64,000 bases of DNA from Candidatus Latescibacterota bacterium (GCA_022706085.1 JAKJDF010000004.1:62001-126000), one strand, 5' to 3'; counted from the stretch's first letter, positions 19,147 through 28,595 are shown. Numbers and translations are program-made. The notes: a model not told the origin generated them from the sequence alone.

Positions 19147-20277
19147 TCACGGGAGCGAATCCAGTAAGAAACTCGCTACTATAATATCGCGTTTCCCGTC
19201 TGAAACCGTAAGCCATATACGCCCATCACTTTCCGCGCCGGACGGGTACTGCCACCCGGCGTTACCCCTCGCTGCGTCGGGTCCGACAGCAGGCTGTTCA
19301 TGGATAATTGCCCCACGGTTGAACTCATGACCGTCGTCGCTCACGAGTACCGTCATGATCTTGCGTCGGTACGCCATCAAAGGATTGCTGAAAAGCAGGA
19401 CTCGTCCATCCTGCAATTTGACCACAGCGGTTTTCGCCTTGGCGTCAGGGATATTCGTGATTTCCGGGCGACTCCACGTAAGCCCACCGTCCGGGCTCTC
19501 CGTTACGAAGAGGTACCCTGAGGCGTGATCATCGCGCAAGAAGCACACGATGGTGCCGTCACTGCGTTCATACCAGGACGGCTCTCCCAACGGCCTGACA
19601 GGGGCAGTCCAGCCAGAAGCTGCGTCCGGCTGACGCGGCGCGCAGATGGTCGGAACCGGAACAAACACGCAGGGCCCGGCGGGGCCGGTATCGCTTCGCA
19701 GGAATGCAGCCGTGCCTCGCGCGCTTGCCCCCGCACACAGCCATGTTCCCCCCGATGTCTTCCTCGGAGCCTCATTTGTGAGAAAATCCGAATCAACCAC
19801 TCGGGGGTCGCTCCAGACGAGGTTTTCGTCCGCCACCATCACGTCAAGATGAAGCGGCGGATACCACTTCGTGCCCACGTGAGTTCGCTCATCCTCTGCG
19901 CGACGGGAGCGATTCGCGAAGGCGTACACGCTTGATCCGTCAGTTGCCCACCCTCCCGCCGTAAGGCGCCAACAACCTGCCGGGGGTTCCAGCAACACGG
20001 CACTTTCGCTCCACCTTTTCCCGTCCTTGCTCCGGCTCCACAGAATGCGTTGGCCGGGGCGGTCTTCCTTTTCGATTCCGGACGACCACATCACAAGCAG
20101 AAAACCTGAAAAACATGTGATGTGCGGATGATGGGAATACTGGTACCCGCCCGGTTCGGGAATGTGTATGATTTTTTGTGTGTCGGGCTCAACTCGGGGC
20201 AGAGTACGCTCGCGCACAGCGTTCTGCAAAGACTCCGAAACCAGACAACGGATACCTCTGCGTCTAAACCGATTCAT
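19147..20277 (-). CDS. Sialidase-like BNR/Asp-box repeat protein
   Basis: 376 residues with several Asp-box-like turns of a six-bladed beta-propeller: SKDGKRW near residue 81, SPDGGLTW near 265 and SDDGHEF further on. Opening phrases (HHPHITCFSGFLLVMW) resemble exo-alpha-sialidase-like domains that act on, or simply bind, glycans. No signal peptide is seen, so it may be cytoplasmic. The ATG at 20277 is the first good start, but its ribosome-binding site is weak. It lies 18 bp downstream of the MBL-fold gene and 53 bp upstream of the thioredoxin-like gene, so all three are probably co-transcribed. Sialidase activity itself is not shown; many such propellers cleave other sugars or none. Confidence 0.8.
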   Translation of the reverse strand: MNRFRRRGIRCLVSESLQNAVRERTLPRVEPDTQKIIHIPEPGGYQYSHHPHITCFSGFLLVMWSSGIEKEDRPGQRILWSRSKDGKRWSESAVLLEPPAGCWRLTAGGWATDGSSVYAFANRSRRAEDERTHVGTKWYPPLHLDVMVADENLVWSDPRVVDSDFLTNEAPRKTSGGTWLCAGASARGTAAFLRSDTGPAGPCVFVPVPTICAPRQPDAASGWTAPVRPLGEPSWYERSDGTIVCFLRDDHASGYLFVTESPDGGLTWSRPEITNIPDAKAKTAVVKLQDGRVLLFSNPLMAYRRKIMTVLVSDDGHEFNRGAIIHEQPAVGPDAARGNAGWQYPSGAESDGRIWLTVSDGKRDIIVASFLLDSLP

Positions 20278-20295
20278 CGGGCAATTCCCGGGGCG

Positions 20296-21087
20296 TCAGA
20301 GTTTGATTACCTCTCCCAATCTCGGAATATGTACACGGAAGGGAGCCCGCGCCACCTGTGCTGCGATCACCACTTCCCACGGGTCCAACCACACGTTCCG
20401 CCAGAGATCCCAGTGCTTGGGGATGAGGAGGTCCACTCCGAGGTCCTCTGCGGCGGCAACGAGTTCCCGCGCGTCCATGTAGATTTTGCGTCCATCGCCA
20501 GTGAGACCCGCTATGCTCAAGGTTGCCGCGGAGACACGGTGCGTCTCCGCAACCTTTTTGAAATAGTCGCCGTACATCCCATCGCCGCCGTCAAAGAGCG
20601 TTGGTCCGTCGTCGACGGACACCAGCCACCCGACAGACGTCGGGTCGCTGTGATCCGGGATCTCGACCGCTTCCACCGTAATATCCGAGAAACGAAAAGA
20701 ATCACCGTGCCGCACCCTCACGATCCGTGTTTCAGGAAGTCCGAACGAGCGCATTTTCGCCGCCGATGACGCAGGCCCGATGAACAACGCCCCTGTGTTG
20801 TCCGCGAACGCGCGTAACGTCTCTCCGTGGCAGTGATCATCGTGGTCATGCGTGGATAGCACCGCGTCCACGACACGCAAGTCACGCGGATCGAACGGAA
20901 CGGCTACCATCCGAATCCAGACGCCGCTTGAGGGTGATCCAGTGTAAGGATCAATGTATACCGTGCTACGAGCGGACTTCACCGCAAGCGAGGCTCCGCC
21001 CAGTGGCCAGACCCACAGGCCCCCGGGCGGAACTGCAGCGGCCTCCATTTCGTCAACGAGAATCCTTCCCCATTGGGACAACGGCAT
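20296..21087 (-). CDS. MBL-fold metallo-hydrolase (UlaG-like)
   Basis: 263 residues of the metallo-beta-lactamase superfamily. The zinc-binding HxHxDH motif is present as H80-D-H82-D-D84-H85 in STHDHDDHC. Further likely ligands are H146 (IPDHSDP), D166 (LFDGGDG) and H225 (IPKHWDLWRNVW). The size and the absence of extra domains are like UlaG-type lactonases or YtkL-type hydrolases, which open lactones or cleave phosphoesters. First gene of the minus-strand set that also encodes a sialidase-like protein. Divergent from the macAB-like operon. A sugar-lactone substrate would fit the neighbourhood but is only inferred. Confidence 0.88.
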   Translation of the reverse strand: MPLSQWGRILVDEMEAAAVPPGGLWVWPLGGASLAVKSARSTVYIDPYTGSPSSGVWIRMVAVPFDPRDLRVVDAVLSTHDHDDHCHGETLRAFADNTGALFIGPASSAAKMRSFGLPETRIVRVRHGDSFRFSDITVEAVEIPDHSDPTSVGWLVSVDDGPTLFDGGDGMYGDYFKKVAETHRVSAATLSIAGLTGDGRKIYMDARELVAAAEDLGVDLLIPKHWDLWRNVWLDPWEVVIAAQVARAPFRVHIPRLGEVIKL

Positions 21088-21218
21088 TCGAATAGTTCCT
21101 TATGGAAAGGGGGCGATCGGCGCGGTGCCTTATTGTAGACACCGGCAGAGCGCTCGTCAAGCCGTGCGAGGGCGGTCGCCGCCGCGGCGGCATGCGCCGC
21201 GGATTCGTTCTGACCGTG

Positions 21219-21238
21219 AGAGATTCTCGAGAATCTCT
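21219..21238. promoter_or_regulatory. Perfect 20-bp palindrome upstream of the macAB-like operon
   Basis: AGAGATTCTC followed immediately by its exact complement GAGAATCTCT, with no spacer, 128 bp before the ATPase start. A second inverted repeat (21182-21189 with 21195-21202) lies just before it. The zero-spacer symmetry suggests a dimeric-repressor operator more than an RNA hairpin. The regulator is not in the window. Confidence 0.6.
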
Positions 21239-21366
21239 GACGCAGGGATATGAAAACCGCCTTCCCGTTCGTTTACCTGAGAAGCATACTGCAGGCTCGG
21301 CGGCACATTGTCGGCCGCATTCCTGCGGCGGGAAACAGCGCGAAGCACTGGAAGGGGCATACGCTC

Positions 21367-22047
21367 ATGTTGATCGAAATGCGAGGGATCGAGAAGGTCT
21401 ACAAACTCGGTTCCGAGCGCGTGAATGCATTGCGAGGAATTGATCTTGACGTCTCCGAAGGGGAATACGTCGCACTCACCGGGCCGTCAGGGTCCGGCAA
21501 GTCCACGCTGATGCACCTGATCGGCTGTCTGGATTCGCCAACCGCAGGGAGATACCTGCTTGCAGGCAGCGACGTGTCCTCCATGAGTGATGCGGCCCTC
21601 GCCCGCGTGCGCAACCGCCAGATCGGTTTCGTGTTCCAGACGTTCAATCTGCTTCCCCGCGCAACCGCGTTGCACAACGTTGAGATCCCGCTGATCTACG
21701 GTGGGCTGGGCTCACGGGAGAGACGGCGCCGGGCGACTGCTGCGCTCGAACGCGTCGGTCTGGCGGATCGAATGAAACACCAGCCGAATCAGATGTCCGG
21801 AGGGCAACGGCAGCGCGTTGCTGTGGCGCGTGCTCTGGTGACCGACCCCAGCATCCTTCTCGCGGACGAGCCCACCGGCAACCTCGACACCGCAACCGGG
21901 AACAGCATCCTGGAATTGTTCGCGCAGTTGCATGCTTCCGGCCAGACAATTGTTCTCGTTACGCACGAAGCCGACGTTGCGGCGCATGCCCGGAGGCATA
22001 TCGTGCTGCGGGATGGCAAAATAGAATCAGACGACGCCAACAAATAA
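21367..22047 (+). CDS. ABC transporter ATP-binding protein (MacB/LolD type)
   Basis: 226 residues, the usual size for the LolD/MacB ATPase family. Walker [10 protein letters not shown] (39-47), Q-loop QTFNLLPR (91-98), signature SGGQ (144-147), Walker [13 protein letters not shown] and the H-loop VTHEADVA are all intact. The ATG at 21367 is preferred over an upstream in-frame start at 21250 because it begins [15 protein letters not shown], the canonical opening. It is followed after 3 bp by the periplasmic adaptor gene and then by the permease, forming a complete MacAB-type efflux or lipoprotein-handling complex. Confidence 0.95.
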   Translation: MLIEMRGIEKVYKLGSERVNALRGIDLDVSEGEYVALTGPSGSGKSTLMHLIGCLDSPTAGRYLLAGSDVSSMSDAALARVRNRQIGFVFQTFNLLPRATALHNVEIPLIYGGLGSRERRRRATAALERVGLADRMKHQPNQMSGGQRQRVAVARALVTDPSILLADEPTGNLDTATGNSILELFAQLHASGQTIVLVTHEADVAAHARRHIVLRDGKIESDDANK

Positions 22048-22050
22048 GGA

Positions 22051-23484
22051 ATGAGCAGGATGACTGGAATCGTGAACCGCGGAGCAGCATTATCGTTCCT
22101 TCTCGCCGTTTCAATGGCCGGATGTTCAATGCCCGGCTGCAACAAGTCAAAAGAAGGTGAGTCTGTAGACCTTTTCACCACGACGAAAGTTGAACGTCGC
22201 GATATCGAGATCAAGGTCACCGCCACCGGCTCAATCGAGCCGATCCGCGTGATCGAGATCAAATCGAAGGCATCGGGAGAGATTCTCGCTCTGCCAGTCG
22301 AAACCGGGGACGTCGTTTCGGCCGGGGCATTGCTCGCGCAGGTGGATACGACGGATGTCGCAGCGGCATACCGACAGGCTCGTGCTGATCTCGAAGTGGC
22401 GAGAGTGCGGGAAAGCGTCTCCCGAAAAAGCCTCGATCGGGCCGCCGATCTCCTCGCGCGGGGAATGACATCCTCGGAGGAATACGACCAGGCCCGGCTG
22501 GATTACGCAACGGCGCGTGCGAACGTCATTCGCGCGGAGACGGATCTTGAGACAAAGCGGGAGAGAATGATCGAGACGATCGTTCGCGCACCCTCCACGG
22601 GAACGATTCTGAAGAAGAACGTGGAAAAAGGGCAGATAATAGCGTCTGTCGGTCAGGTAAACGCCGGGACGACACTGATGACTATGGCGGACCTCAGCAG
22701 CGTGCAGGTCCGCGCGATGGTTGACGAGACCGACGTGGGCAAACTGAGGCCCGGTCTTCCTGTCACCGTCACCGTGGATGCGTTCCCCGGCAGGAGTTTC
22801 ACCGGTGAAATTCAGAAGATAGAACCGCAATCAGTTGAGGAGCAGAACGTCACGTTTTTCCCGATGATCGTTCAGATTCCCAACAGCGAAGGATTGTTGC
22901 GACCGGGTATGAATGCCAGTGTTGACGTACAGATCATGAAAAAGACAGGCGTTCCGTCGTTGCCGAATGACGCGATCAAAACATTGCAGAACGCAGGCGT
23001 CGTCGGAATGTTTCTCGGACTGAACCCGGACAGCGTGAATGCGTTCGTGGACGCGAACAAAGCCAGGTTCACGGATCATGATTCGACCCGTCGCGGTCCG
23101 GGCAGGCGCGGCGGCCCCTTTATGGCAAACGCACCTTCCGAATCCTCGGCGCGCGGCGCGCGTGCATCGGGTGCGACGGCGCGGGCAAGGCCAAGCAGAA
23201 GTAGCGGCATGCACTTCAGTTCTCGAGACATTCCGCAGGGCCCTGCGCCGGGTGTGATGGCCGCGGGGAGTATTGGCGTCGTCTTCGTGCCTGACAGCGC
23301 CACGGCGAAAGTTGTTCTCGTCAAGACGGGAATACAGAACTGGGAGTACACCGAGATTACGTCGGGACTCAAAGTAGGCGACACGGTATACCTTCCTCCG
23401 TCTGCAGCGCTCGCGATGCAGTCTCAGGCGATGCGCGACCGATTGAAGCAATTCTCAGTGATTCCCGGCAGAAGTTCGCGGTAG
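22051..23484 (+). CDS. Periplasmic adaptor (membrane fusion protein) of a MacAB-type exporter
   Basis: 477 residues. The N-terminus ends in a lipobox (SMAGC), so it is probably a lipoprotein on the periplasmic side of the inner membrane. Typical MFP features follow: a barrel-sandwich segment VTATGSIEPIRVIEIKSKAS, an alpha-helical hairpin at about 105-170 (AYRQARADLEVARVRESVS, EEYDQARLDYATARANV), and beta-barrel segments VRAMVDETDVGKLRPG and VTVDAFPGRSFTGEI. Residues ~345-395 are a low-complexity stretch rich in Arg, Ala and Ser (GRRGG, SARGARASGATARARPSRSS), unusual for the family and probably disordered. It links the ATPase/permease to an outer-membrane channel not encoded here. Confidence 0.93.
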   Translation: MSRMTGIVNRGAALSFLLAVSMAGCSMPGCNKSKEGESVDLFTTTKVERRDIEIKVTATGSIEPIRVIEIKSKASGEILALPVETGDVVSAGALLAQVDTTDVAAAYRQARADLEVARVRESVSRKSLDRAADLLARGMTSSEEYDQARLDYATARANVIRAETDLETKRERMIETIVRAPSTGTILKKNVEKGQIIASVGQVNAGTTLMTMADLSSVQVRAMVDETDVGKLRPGLPVTVTVDAFPGRSFTGEIQKIEPQSVEEQNVTFFPMIVQIPNSEGLLRPGMNASVDVQIMKKTGVPSLPNDAIKTLQNAGVVGMFLGLNPDSVNAFVDANKARFTDHDSTRRGPGRRGGPFMANAPSESSARGARASGATARARPSRSSGMHFSSRDIPQGPAPGVMAAGSIGVVFVPDSATAKVVLVKTGIQNWEYTEITSGLKVGDTVYLPPSAALAMQSQAMRDRLKQFSVIPGRSSR

Positions 23485-23496
23485 AGGACGTTCACC

Positions 23497-24702
23497 ATGC
23501 TGATTTTGGAGATTATCCGGGTAGCCTTCGGCGCGCTGCTGGCGAACAAAGGGCGAGCGTTCCTGACGATGCTGGGCATCATCATAGGCGTGGGGGCCGT
23601 CATCGCGATGATGGCAATCGGCGCGGGTGCACAGAAAGCGGTGCAGGATCGTATCGCCTCCATGGGAGTGAACCAGTTGCGTGTGTTTGCTGACAGAACC
23701 ACCACACGAGGAGTAACCCGATACCGATCGCTGACCACCGACGACGCACAGGCGTTGCGGAACGAGATGACGCTGGCCACCGCAGTCGTTCCTGACATGG
23801 GCGGGCAATACCAGGTGAAGTACGGCAACAAAAACAACAGCGTTCGAATCACCGGAACCACCCCCGAATATTTCAGCTTGCGGAACTATCAGCTCGCGGC
23901 GGGCAGGTTTTTCACCAATGGCGACATGTCGGCATCTCAGAGAGTTGCGGTTCTGGGATCTGTAGCGGCAGAAAACCTCGGCATCGGTCCACAGGACGTG
24001 GGTTCGACGCTCAGGATCGGCGGGATGATTTTCGACGTGGTAGGAATCATGGAATCCAAAGGCTCCCAGGGAGGCTGGGATAATCCGGACGAAAACATCT
24101 TCATACCGATCACAACAGCGCAGTACAGACTCATGGGCAACAATCGAATCAACGGCGTGACGGTTCAGGTTGTCGCACAGGAATGGATGCTGGCGGCGCA
24201 GGGTGAAATGGAGAGGATTCTCCGCCGCGAGCGCCAACTGCGTCCGGAACAGCAGAACGACTTTCGCTTTTTCAACCAGCAGGAGCTGGCGACCACGTTC
24301 GCGGAAAGCACCAAAATTTTTGGACTTCTGCTTGCCAGTATCGCCGCCGTCAGCCTCATCGTGGGTGGTATCGGCATCATGAATATCATGCTCGTCAGTG
24401 TAACCGAGAGAACCCGGGAGATAGGCATCCGAAAGGCGCTGGGAGCCCGACGAAGCATCATTCTCCTTCAGTTTCTGCTGGAGTCCATCACCCTGTGTGT
24501 GCTCGGCGGAGCCATAGGGATGGCCCTCGGATACTGGGTCGCGAAGGTGATGGCCAGCTCGGGCGGCTGGGAAGTTATCGTAACACCGCAGTCCCTGTTG
24601 CTTGCAGTCGGATTTTCCGTGGGTGTCGGTCTGTTTTTCGGGATCTATCCCGCCAGCCGTGCGGCGAAACTTGATCCCATTGAAGCATTGAGGTACGAAT
24701 AA
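23497..24702 (+). CDS. ABC transporter permease, MacB/FtsX family
   Basis: 401 residues: one N-terminal membrane span ([22 protein letters not shown]), a periplasmic MacB_PCD domain of about 220 residues, and a C-terminal FtsX domain with three spans. The FtsX part includes the signature [20 protein letters not shown] followed by [13 protein letters not shown], the coupling helix. The ending [17 protein letters not shown] is the standard MacB/FtsX tail. It works with the two preceding genes to export a peptide, lipid or drug. It is separated from the adaptor by 12 bp. Substrate unknown. Confidence 0.95.
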   Translation: MLILEIIRVAFGALLANKGRAFLTMLGIIIGVGAVIAMMAIGAGAQKAVQDRIASMGVNQLRVFADRTTTRGVTRYRSLTTDDAQALRNEMTLATAVVPDMGGQYQVKYGNKNNSVRITGTTPEYFSLRNYQLAAGRFFTNGDMSASQRVAVLGSVAAENLGIGPQDVGSTLRIGGMIFDVVGIMESKGSQGGWDNPDENIFIPITTAQYRLMGNNRINGVTVQVVAQEWMLAAQGEMERILRRERQLRPEQQNDFRFFNQQELATTFAESTKIFGLLLASIAAVSLIVGGIGIMNIMLVSVTERTREIGIRKALGARRSIILLQFLLESITLCVLGGAIGMALGYWVAKVMASSGGWEVIVTPQSLLLAVGFSVGVGLFFGIYPASRAAKLDPIEALRYE

Positions 24703-24837
24703 CAGCGCGAACGGCGACGCCGGCGGGAACTGGACGCGCGCGCGTGTGTCCGGTTCCATTTTAGGTTCCGTGCCCCTGTCGGAGGTGTCCCATCCGCGTC
24801 GCCCACACAGGAGGCTTCCCGGCAGGGAGGTGACTGC

Positions 24838-25935
24838 GTGATTGACACAATGACGCCGCGCGAGCGGTGGAAGGCGGCCGTTCGGATGGAACCGGTGGAC
24901 CGCCTGCCTTTCTGGGCCAAACTCCCCGGCAACTATCCCGGTTTTCACGGCATTCCCTTCTCCCAGATGACTGTCGATGCGCTCCACGACTGGATCGGCA
25001 GTGATCCGACGATCCACCTAAGGACGGGGATTCGTACCCTGTACCGGCGGGCTTCCGTGAATACCGTCACCGAGGGCGAATTTCGGAAAACGGAATATCG
25101 TATCGGCGGGCAATGCCTCACACTTGTTTCACAGATTGACCGCGCGTCCTTTTCGTGGCACCCCGTCAGGTTTCCGGTCAGGACGCGGGAAGACATCAAC
25201 ATTCTGGCTGACATCTTCGATGATTCTACTGTCGAAGTTGATCCGGATGGACTCGCGGAGGCGGGAGAGCAATCGCGGCGCGTCGGTGAGCGGACCGTAA
25301 CGGCTCAGGACATTGGTGAATCGCCGCTTATGGTCTGGGTGGAGTGGCTTGCAGGAATCGAGAACGCCCATTACCTGCTCAACGATTTCCCGGCCGACGT
25401 CGAGCGCCTTTTCGAAGCCATTCATCGAGATCTGTTGCGGAAAACCGAAATCCTGAGCGAACATGGCCCGGCGGATGTCCTCTACCTGACGGAGAACACC
25501 TCCACCACACTGATTTCGCCGGACCAGTACCGACGGTATTGCGCGCGCCACATAAGCGAATACGCGCGGATTGTCCGTAACGCGGGCCGACACCTCATAT
25601 TGCACATGTGCGGGCACCTCAAGGGTCTGTTGCCTGACCTGGCCCGCATCCCGGTGAGCGGATTCGAGGCCTTTACCACACCCACGGTGGGCAACACGAC
25701 GATTGCGGAAGGACGTCGTGCCTGTCCTGACAAGTGCCTGATCGGGGGCACGAACGCTGCCCTGTGGCTTGAACCGGCCGAAACGATCATAACTCGTATC
25801 GAAGTGGAACTCGACGCGTTGCCTCATCACAGGGGAATAGTAGTCAGTTCCGCCGGAATGCTGCCGCAGGCGTGCAGCCCGGAAACGGTGAGACGCGTGG
25901 CGGAGTGGGTGAAGGGGTATCGCGCGGTATGCTGA
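24838..25935 (+). CDS. Uroporphyrinogen decarboxylase-like protein with a methyltransferase-type zinc motif
   Basis: 365 residues of the UroD/MtaA superfamily. It begins MTPRERWKAAVRMEPVDR after a short GTG-initiated leader; GTG at 24838 is chosen because GGGAGG lies 7 nt upstream. The core pattern LILHMCGHLKGLLPDLA carries H256-x-C258, followed much later by C346 (SSAGMLPQACSPE). This is the HxC...C arrangement that binds zinc in MtaA/CmuA-type corrinoid methyltransferases. True UroD lacks it, and no haem genes are adjacent. The protein is therefore more likely to transfer methyl groups from or to a corrinoid. No corrinoid-binding protein is encoded next to it, and the substrate cannot be named. 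Confidence 0.82.
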   Translation: MIDTMTPRERWKAAVRMEPVDRLPFWAKLPGNYPGFHGIPFSQMTVDALHDWIGSDPTIHLRTGIRTLYRRASVNTVTEGEFRKTEYRIGGQCLTLVSQIDRASFSWHPVRFPVRTREDINILADIFDDSTVEVDPDGLAEAGEQSRRVGERTVTAQDIGESPLMVWVEWLAGIENAHYLLNDFPADVERLFEAIHRDLLRKTEILSEHGPADVLYLTENTSTTLISPDQYRRYCARHISEYARIVRNAGRHLILHMCGHLKGLLPDLARIPVSGFEAFTTPTVGNTTIAEGRRACPDKCLIGGTNAALWLEPAETIITRIEVELDALPHHRGIVVSSAGMLPQACSPETVRRVAEWVKGYRAVC

Positions 25936-25948
25936 TCGTTTGCCCCCG

Positions 25949-26647
25949 CTACCGCGCCCGGGGTTTCGCGAGAACGCAGAGCGACCCACCGAAGATCATC
26001 ACTGAGAGGTATTTTCCAACACGCATCGCGAGTTGCAGGCTTTTCGCACTGCCGTAGAACCACACTGATTCGGATAGACTCGTGTTGACCACGTGGAAAT
26101 GCCTCCTCACGAGCCTCTTCGCGGACCACAGGGTGTACCCTCTCAAGTGACCCGACTGGTGATCCGGCCCCCACGAAAAACCGGGCGGCTTCCCCTTCAG
26201 TAGTCGCCACACGCGCCACAGGCACTTTTCGATGGGGATTTTGAGCAACACGAACCTCGCGTCCTCTGCGACAATGCGCAGCAGGGCATCCTCATCTTCC
26301 ACGTGCTCGGTCACATCACACAGCACAATAATGTCCCAGCACGAACGATTTCGTTCACCGTACGGAGCGTTGATGAACGTCGTGCCGGGGTAGGCCTTTT
26401 TGCCTTCTTCGCACGCTTTGGCGCTGATATCATACACCGTAAGCCGCTCGCTGCCGAGTATCCGGCCCAGTGCGTTCACCACGGTTCCGAACCCCCCGCC
26501 GATTTCCGCGATCGTGAGGTTCGATCCGCACAACTCCCCGGTTTCGAGATACGTGGCCGCCAGCATCGCGGCTTTCCAACGGCTGGCGGATTCGTGGCGG
26601 GGATCCACCAAACGGGCTTCGGTGTACCGATCATAGAACTGCTGCAT
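25949..26647 (-). CDS. Class I SAM-dependent methyltransferase
   Basis: 232 residues. Motif I is IAEIGGGFGTVVNAL (SAM-binding glycine loop), followed by an acidic strand LTVYDIS and the motif IV-like block WDIIVLCDVTEHVEDED. The C-terminal half is more hydrophobic and aromatic (SESVWFYGSAKS, YLSVMIFGGSL). Type-11/23-like methyltransferases of this size act on small molecules, lipids or glycans. The ATG at 26647 is used; a TTG two codons upstream is possible. It is convergent with the UroD-like gene, 13 bp away, and divergent from the putative glycosidase. Substrate unknown. Confidence 0.88.
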   Translation of the reverse strand: MQQFYDRYTEARLVDPRHESASRWKAAMLAATYLETGELCGSNLTIAEIGGGFGTVVNALGRILGSERLTVYDISAKACEEGKKAYPGTTFINAPYGERNRSCWDIIVLCDVTEHVEDEDALLRIVAEDARFVLLKIPIEKCLWRVWRLLKGKPPGFSWGPDHQSGHLRGYTLWSAKRLVRRHFHVVNTSLSESVWFYGSAKSLQLAMRVGKYLSVMIFGGSLCVLAKPRAR

Positions 26648-26865
26648 GCGCAAACCTTGTTGGCGTCACGTGGGTCATTTCGGATCCGGCATGCGCCGCG
26701 GCTTCGATACGTGGTTGCCGTCCCCTTCCTCTGGAATGAATATCGCCGGTCCGGAACGGGTCGGCAACGAGGGGCCGTTCCGCCTTGACGCCCCCGTCTT
26801 GATTCCTTCCCTTGTGTACCGGCGGATGGTTCGGGGCAAACGGGTCAGATGATGGAGACGGTGGA

Positions 26866-28509
26866 ATGGTTGAAGGACATGAAATTCGCGTCAGGGTGAA
26901 CCCTTTCGACACTGAACGCGCCAACCGTGTATTTCGCATACTCGAGGCGCGGGTCAGAGAACGATGCAGCGCGGCAGTCACGCGTAGCCGCGAGAATCCT
27001 CACCTGGTGCTCAATGTCGAACCCGGCCTAGCCGGCGAGGCGTTCAGGATTCGCGAAGAAGGTCGCGCAATGGCAATCGAAAGCGGCACGCCTCTCGGCC
27101 TCCTGTATGGCGTGGGCAAGTTCCTGCGCACAAGCCGTTTCGACGGTACTCTTACCGCCTCACCTTGGCGCGGTGTGTCGGCGCCGCGAGGTTCCCTGCG
27201 CGGAGTGTACTTTGCTACGCACTTTCACAACTGGTATCACGTCGCCCCTGAGGAGGAGATCACCCGCTACGTGGAAGATATGGCCCTCTGGGGCGTAAAT
27301 GCGGTCAAGACGGCATTCCCGTTCATCAATCTGCGAGACTGGGAGGACCCGGAAACAGAACATGCCCTTGCGATGACACGCAAATTCGCCAGAACCGCCC
27401 ACGACCTCGGTCTTCAATTCGCAATTGGTGTGAACAACACGATGTTCAGCGGTGCGCCTTCCCACATTCGCGCCGTTCCGTTGCCAGACCCGACTCGTCG
27501 CCGGGGCAACAGCGGGTATCCGGTTTGTCCGAGTAACCCGGAGGGACGCGAATATCTCCTGGCGAACGCAAGGCGCCTTTTCGAGGAGCTGTCAGGCGTC
27601 GGCCTTGATCTTCTTACATTCTGGCCGTACGACGAGGGCGGGTGCGCGTGCGACCGGTGCTCGCCATGGGGATGCAATGGGTTCCTCAACCTTTCCCACG
27701 CTTTCACCGAACTGGCGCGCGAGTACTTCCCGAACATCAAGACGGTTCTTTCGACGTGGATGTTTGATACGCCACCGGAAGGAGAATGGGAGGGCCTGAC
27801 GAAGGCCATGGAGGGCGGCAACGACTGGGTTGACTACATCCTTGCAGATGCGCACGAGGACTTCCCGAGATACCCTCTCGACGTCGGCGTACCGGGCAAT
27901 CTGCCTCTCGTCAACTTCCCGGAAATCAGCATGTGGGGCAACTGGCCCTGGGGCGGAGTTGGCGCCAACCCGCTCCCCGCGCGTTTTCAGCGGCTGTGGA
28001 ATCAGGTGAAACACGTCGTGAGTGGTGGATTTCCGTACAGCGAAGGCATTTACGAAGACATGAACAAAACGATAATAGCGCAGTTCTACTGGACGCCAGA
28101 GAGGAGTGCGCGAGACACTCTCAAAGAGTACATCGCTTACGAATTTGGAGACGGAGCAATTGAGGAAACGGTAGCACTCGTGGATGCATTGGAAATGGCC
28201 GCCACACGCTCATACACCAAGCAGCCGGTCGATGTCGGGCTGGTGAGAACGGCACGGGAACTCGCAGATAACGTGCACGAGAAAATGCCCGCATGGGCGC
28301 GGACAAGCTGGCGTTGGGAAATTCTGTGTCTGCGCGCGATTCTCGACTATGAGCGATTCGCGGGTGAAGGGCTCACCGCTCCTGAGGCCGAACGTGCGTT
28401 GGAGCGTTTGATGGAGATCTACCACTGCGAGATGGAAACGGATGATCCGTACCATCACCGGGTGAGGCCGCCGTTGGCGAGGGCGGTGTCGCGTCGAGGG
28501 AACCTCTGA
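26866..28509 (+). CDS. Putative glycoside hydrolase (GH20/GH67-like N-domain plus TIM barrel)
   Basis: 547 residues. Residues ~45-90 end in the phrase LGLLYGVGKFLR, the alpha/beta domain that precedes the catalytic barrel in hexosaminidase- and glucuronidase-type enzymes. A barrel-like region follows (GVYFATHFHNWYHVAPEEE, MALWGVNAVKTAFPF, LDLLTFWPYDEGG). A CxCxxC motif (C260, C262, C265) directly follows the acidic PYDEGG strand. No signal peptide is seen. The ATG at 26866 follows a GGAG site; an in-frame GTG at 26812 is possible. The similarity in layout to the DUF4838 gene at 2475 is notable. Exact substrate and even hydrolase activity are inferred. Confidence 0.75.
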   Translation: MVEGHEIRVRVNPFDTERANRVFRILEARVRERCSAAVTRSRENPHLVLNVEPGLAGEAFRIREEGRAMAIESGTPLGLLYGVGKFLRTSRFDGTLTASPWRGVSAPRGSLRGVYFATHFHNWYHVAPEEEITRYVEDMALWGVNAVKTAFPFINLRDWEDPETEHALAMTRKFARTAHDLGLQFAIGVNNTMFSGAPSHIRAVPLPDPTRRRGNSGYPVCPSNPEGREYLLANARRLFEELSGVGLDLLTFWPYDEGGCACDRCSPWGCNGFLNLSHAFTELAREYFPNIKTVLSTWMFDTPPEGEWEGLTKAMEGGNDWVDYILADAHEDFPRYPLDVGVPGNLPLVNFPEISMWGNWPWGGVGANPLPARFQRLWNQVKHVVSGGFPYSEGIYEDMNKTIIAQFYWTPERSARDTLKEYIAYEFGDGAIEETVALVDALEMAATRSYTKQPVDVGLVRTARELADNVHEKMPAWARTSWRWEILCLRAILDYERFAGEGLTAPEAERALERLMEIYHCEMETDDPYHHRVRPPLARAVSRRGNL

Positions 28510-28538
28510 ACGCGCGCTCCAAGGGGTGGGGACAAGTG

Positions 28539-28573
28539 ACGGCGCAGAGGAGAAACATGCTCCTCTGCGCCGT
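28539..28573. terminator. Hairpin between the glycosidase and rplS genes
   Basis: Perfect 14-bp inverted repeat (28539-28552 with 28560-28573) with a 7-nt loop, placed between two convergent genes. Neither side has a strong T tract, but the location and the perfect stem suggest a bidirectional terminator. Confidence 0.75.
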
Positions 28574-28595
28574 TCCATGCAAATTTTTCGAAGTC

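Noticed and set aside
23455-25017. 520-residue minus-strand frame
   Set aside because: Antisense to the macB-like permease and UroD-like gene, both with clear motifs on the plus strand.
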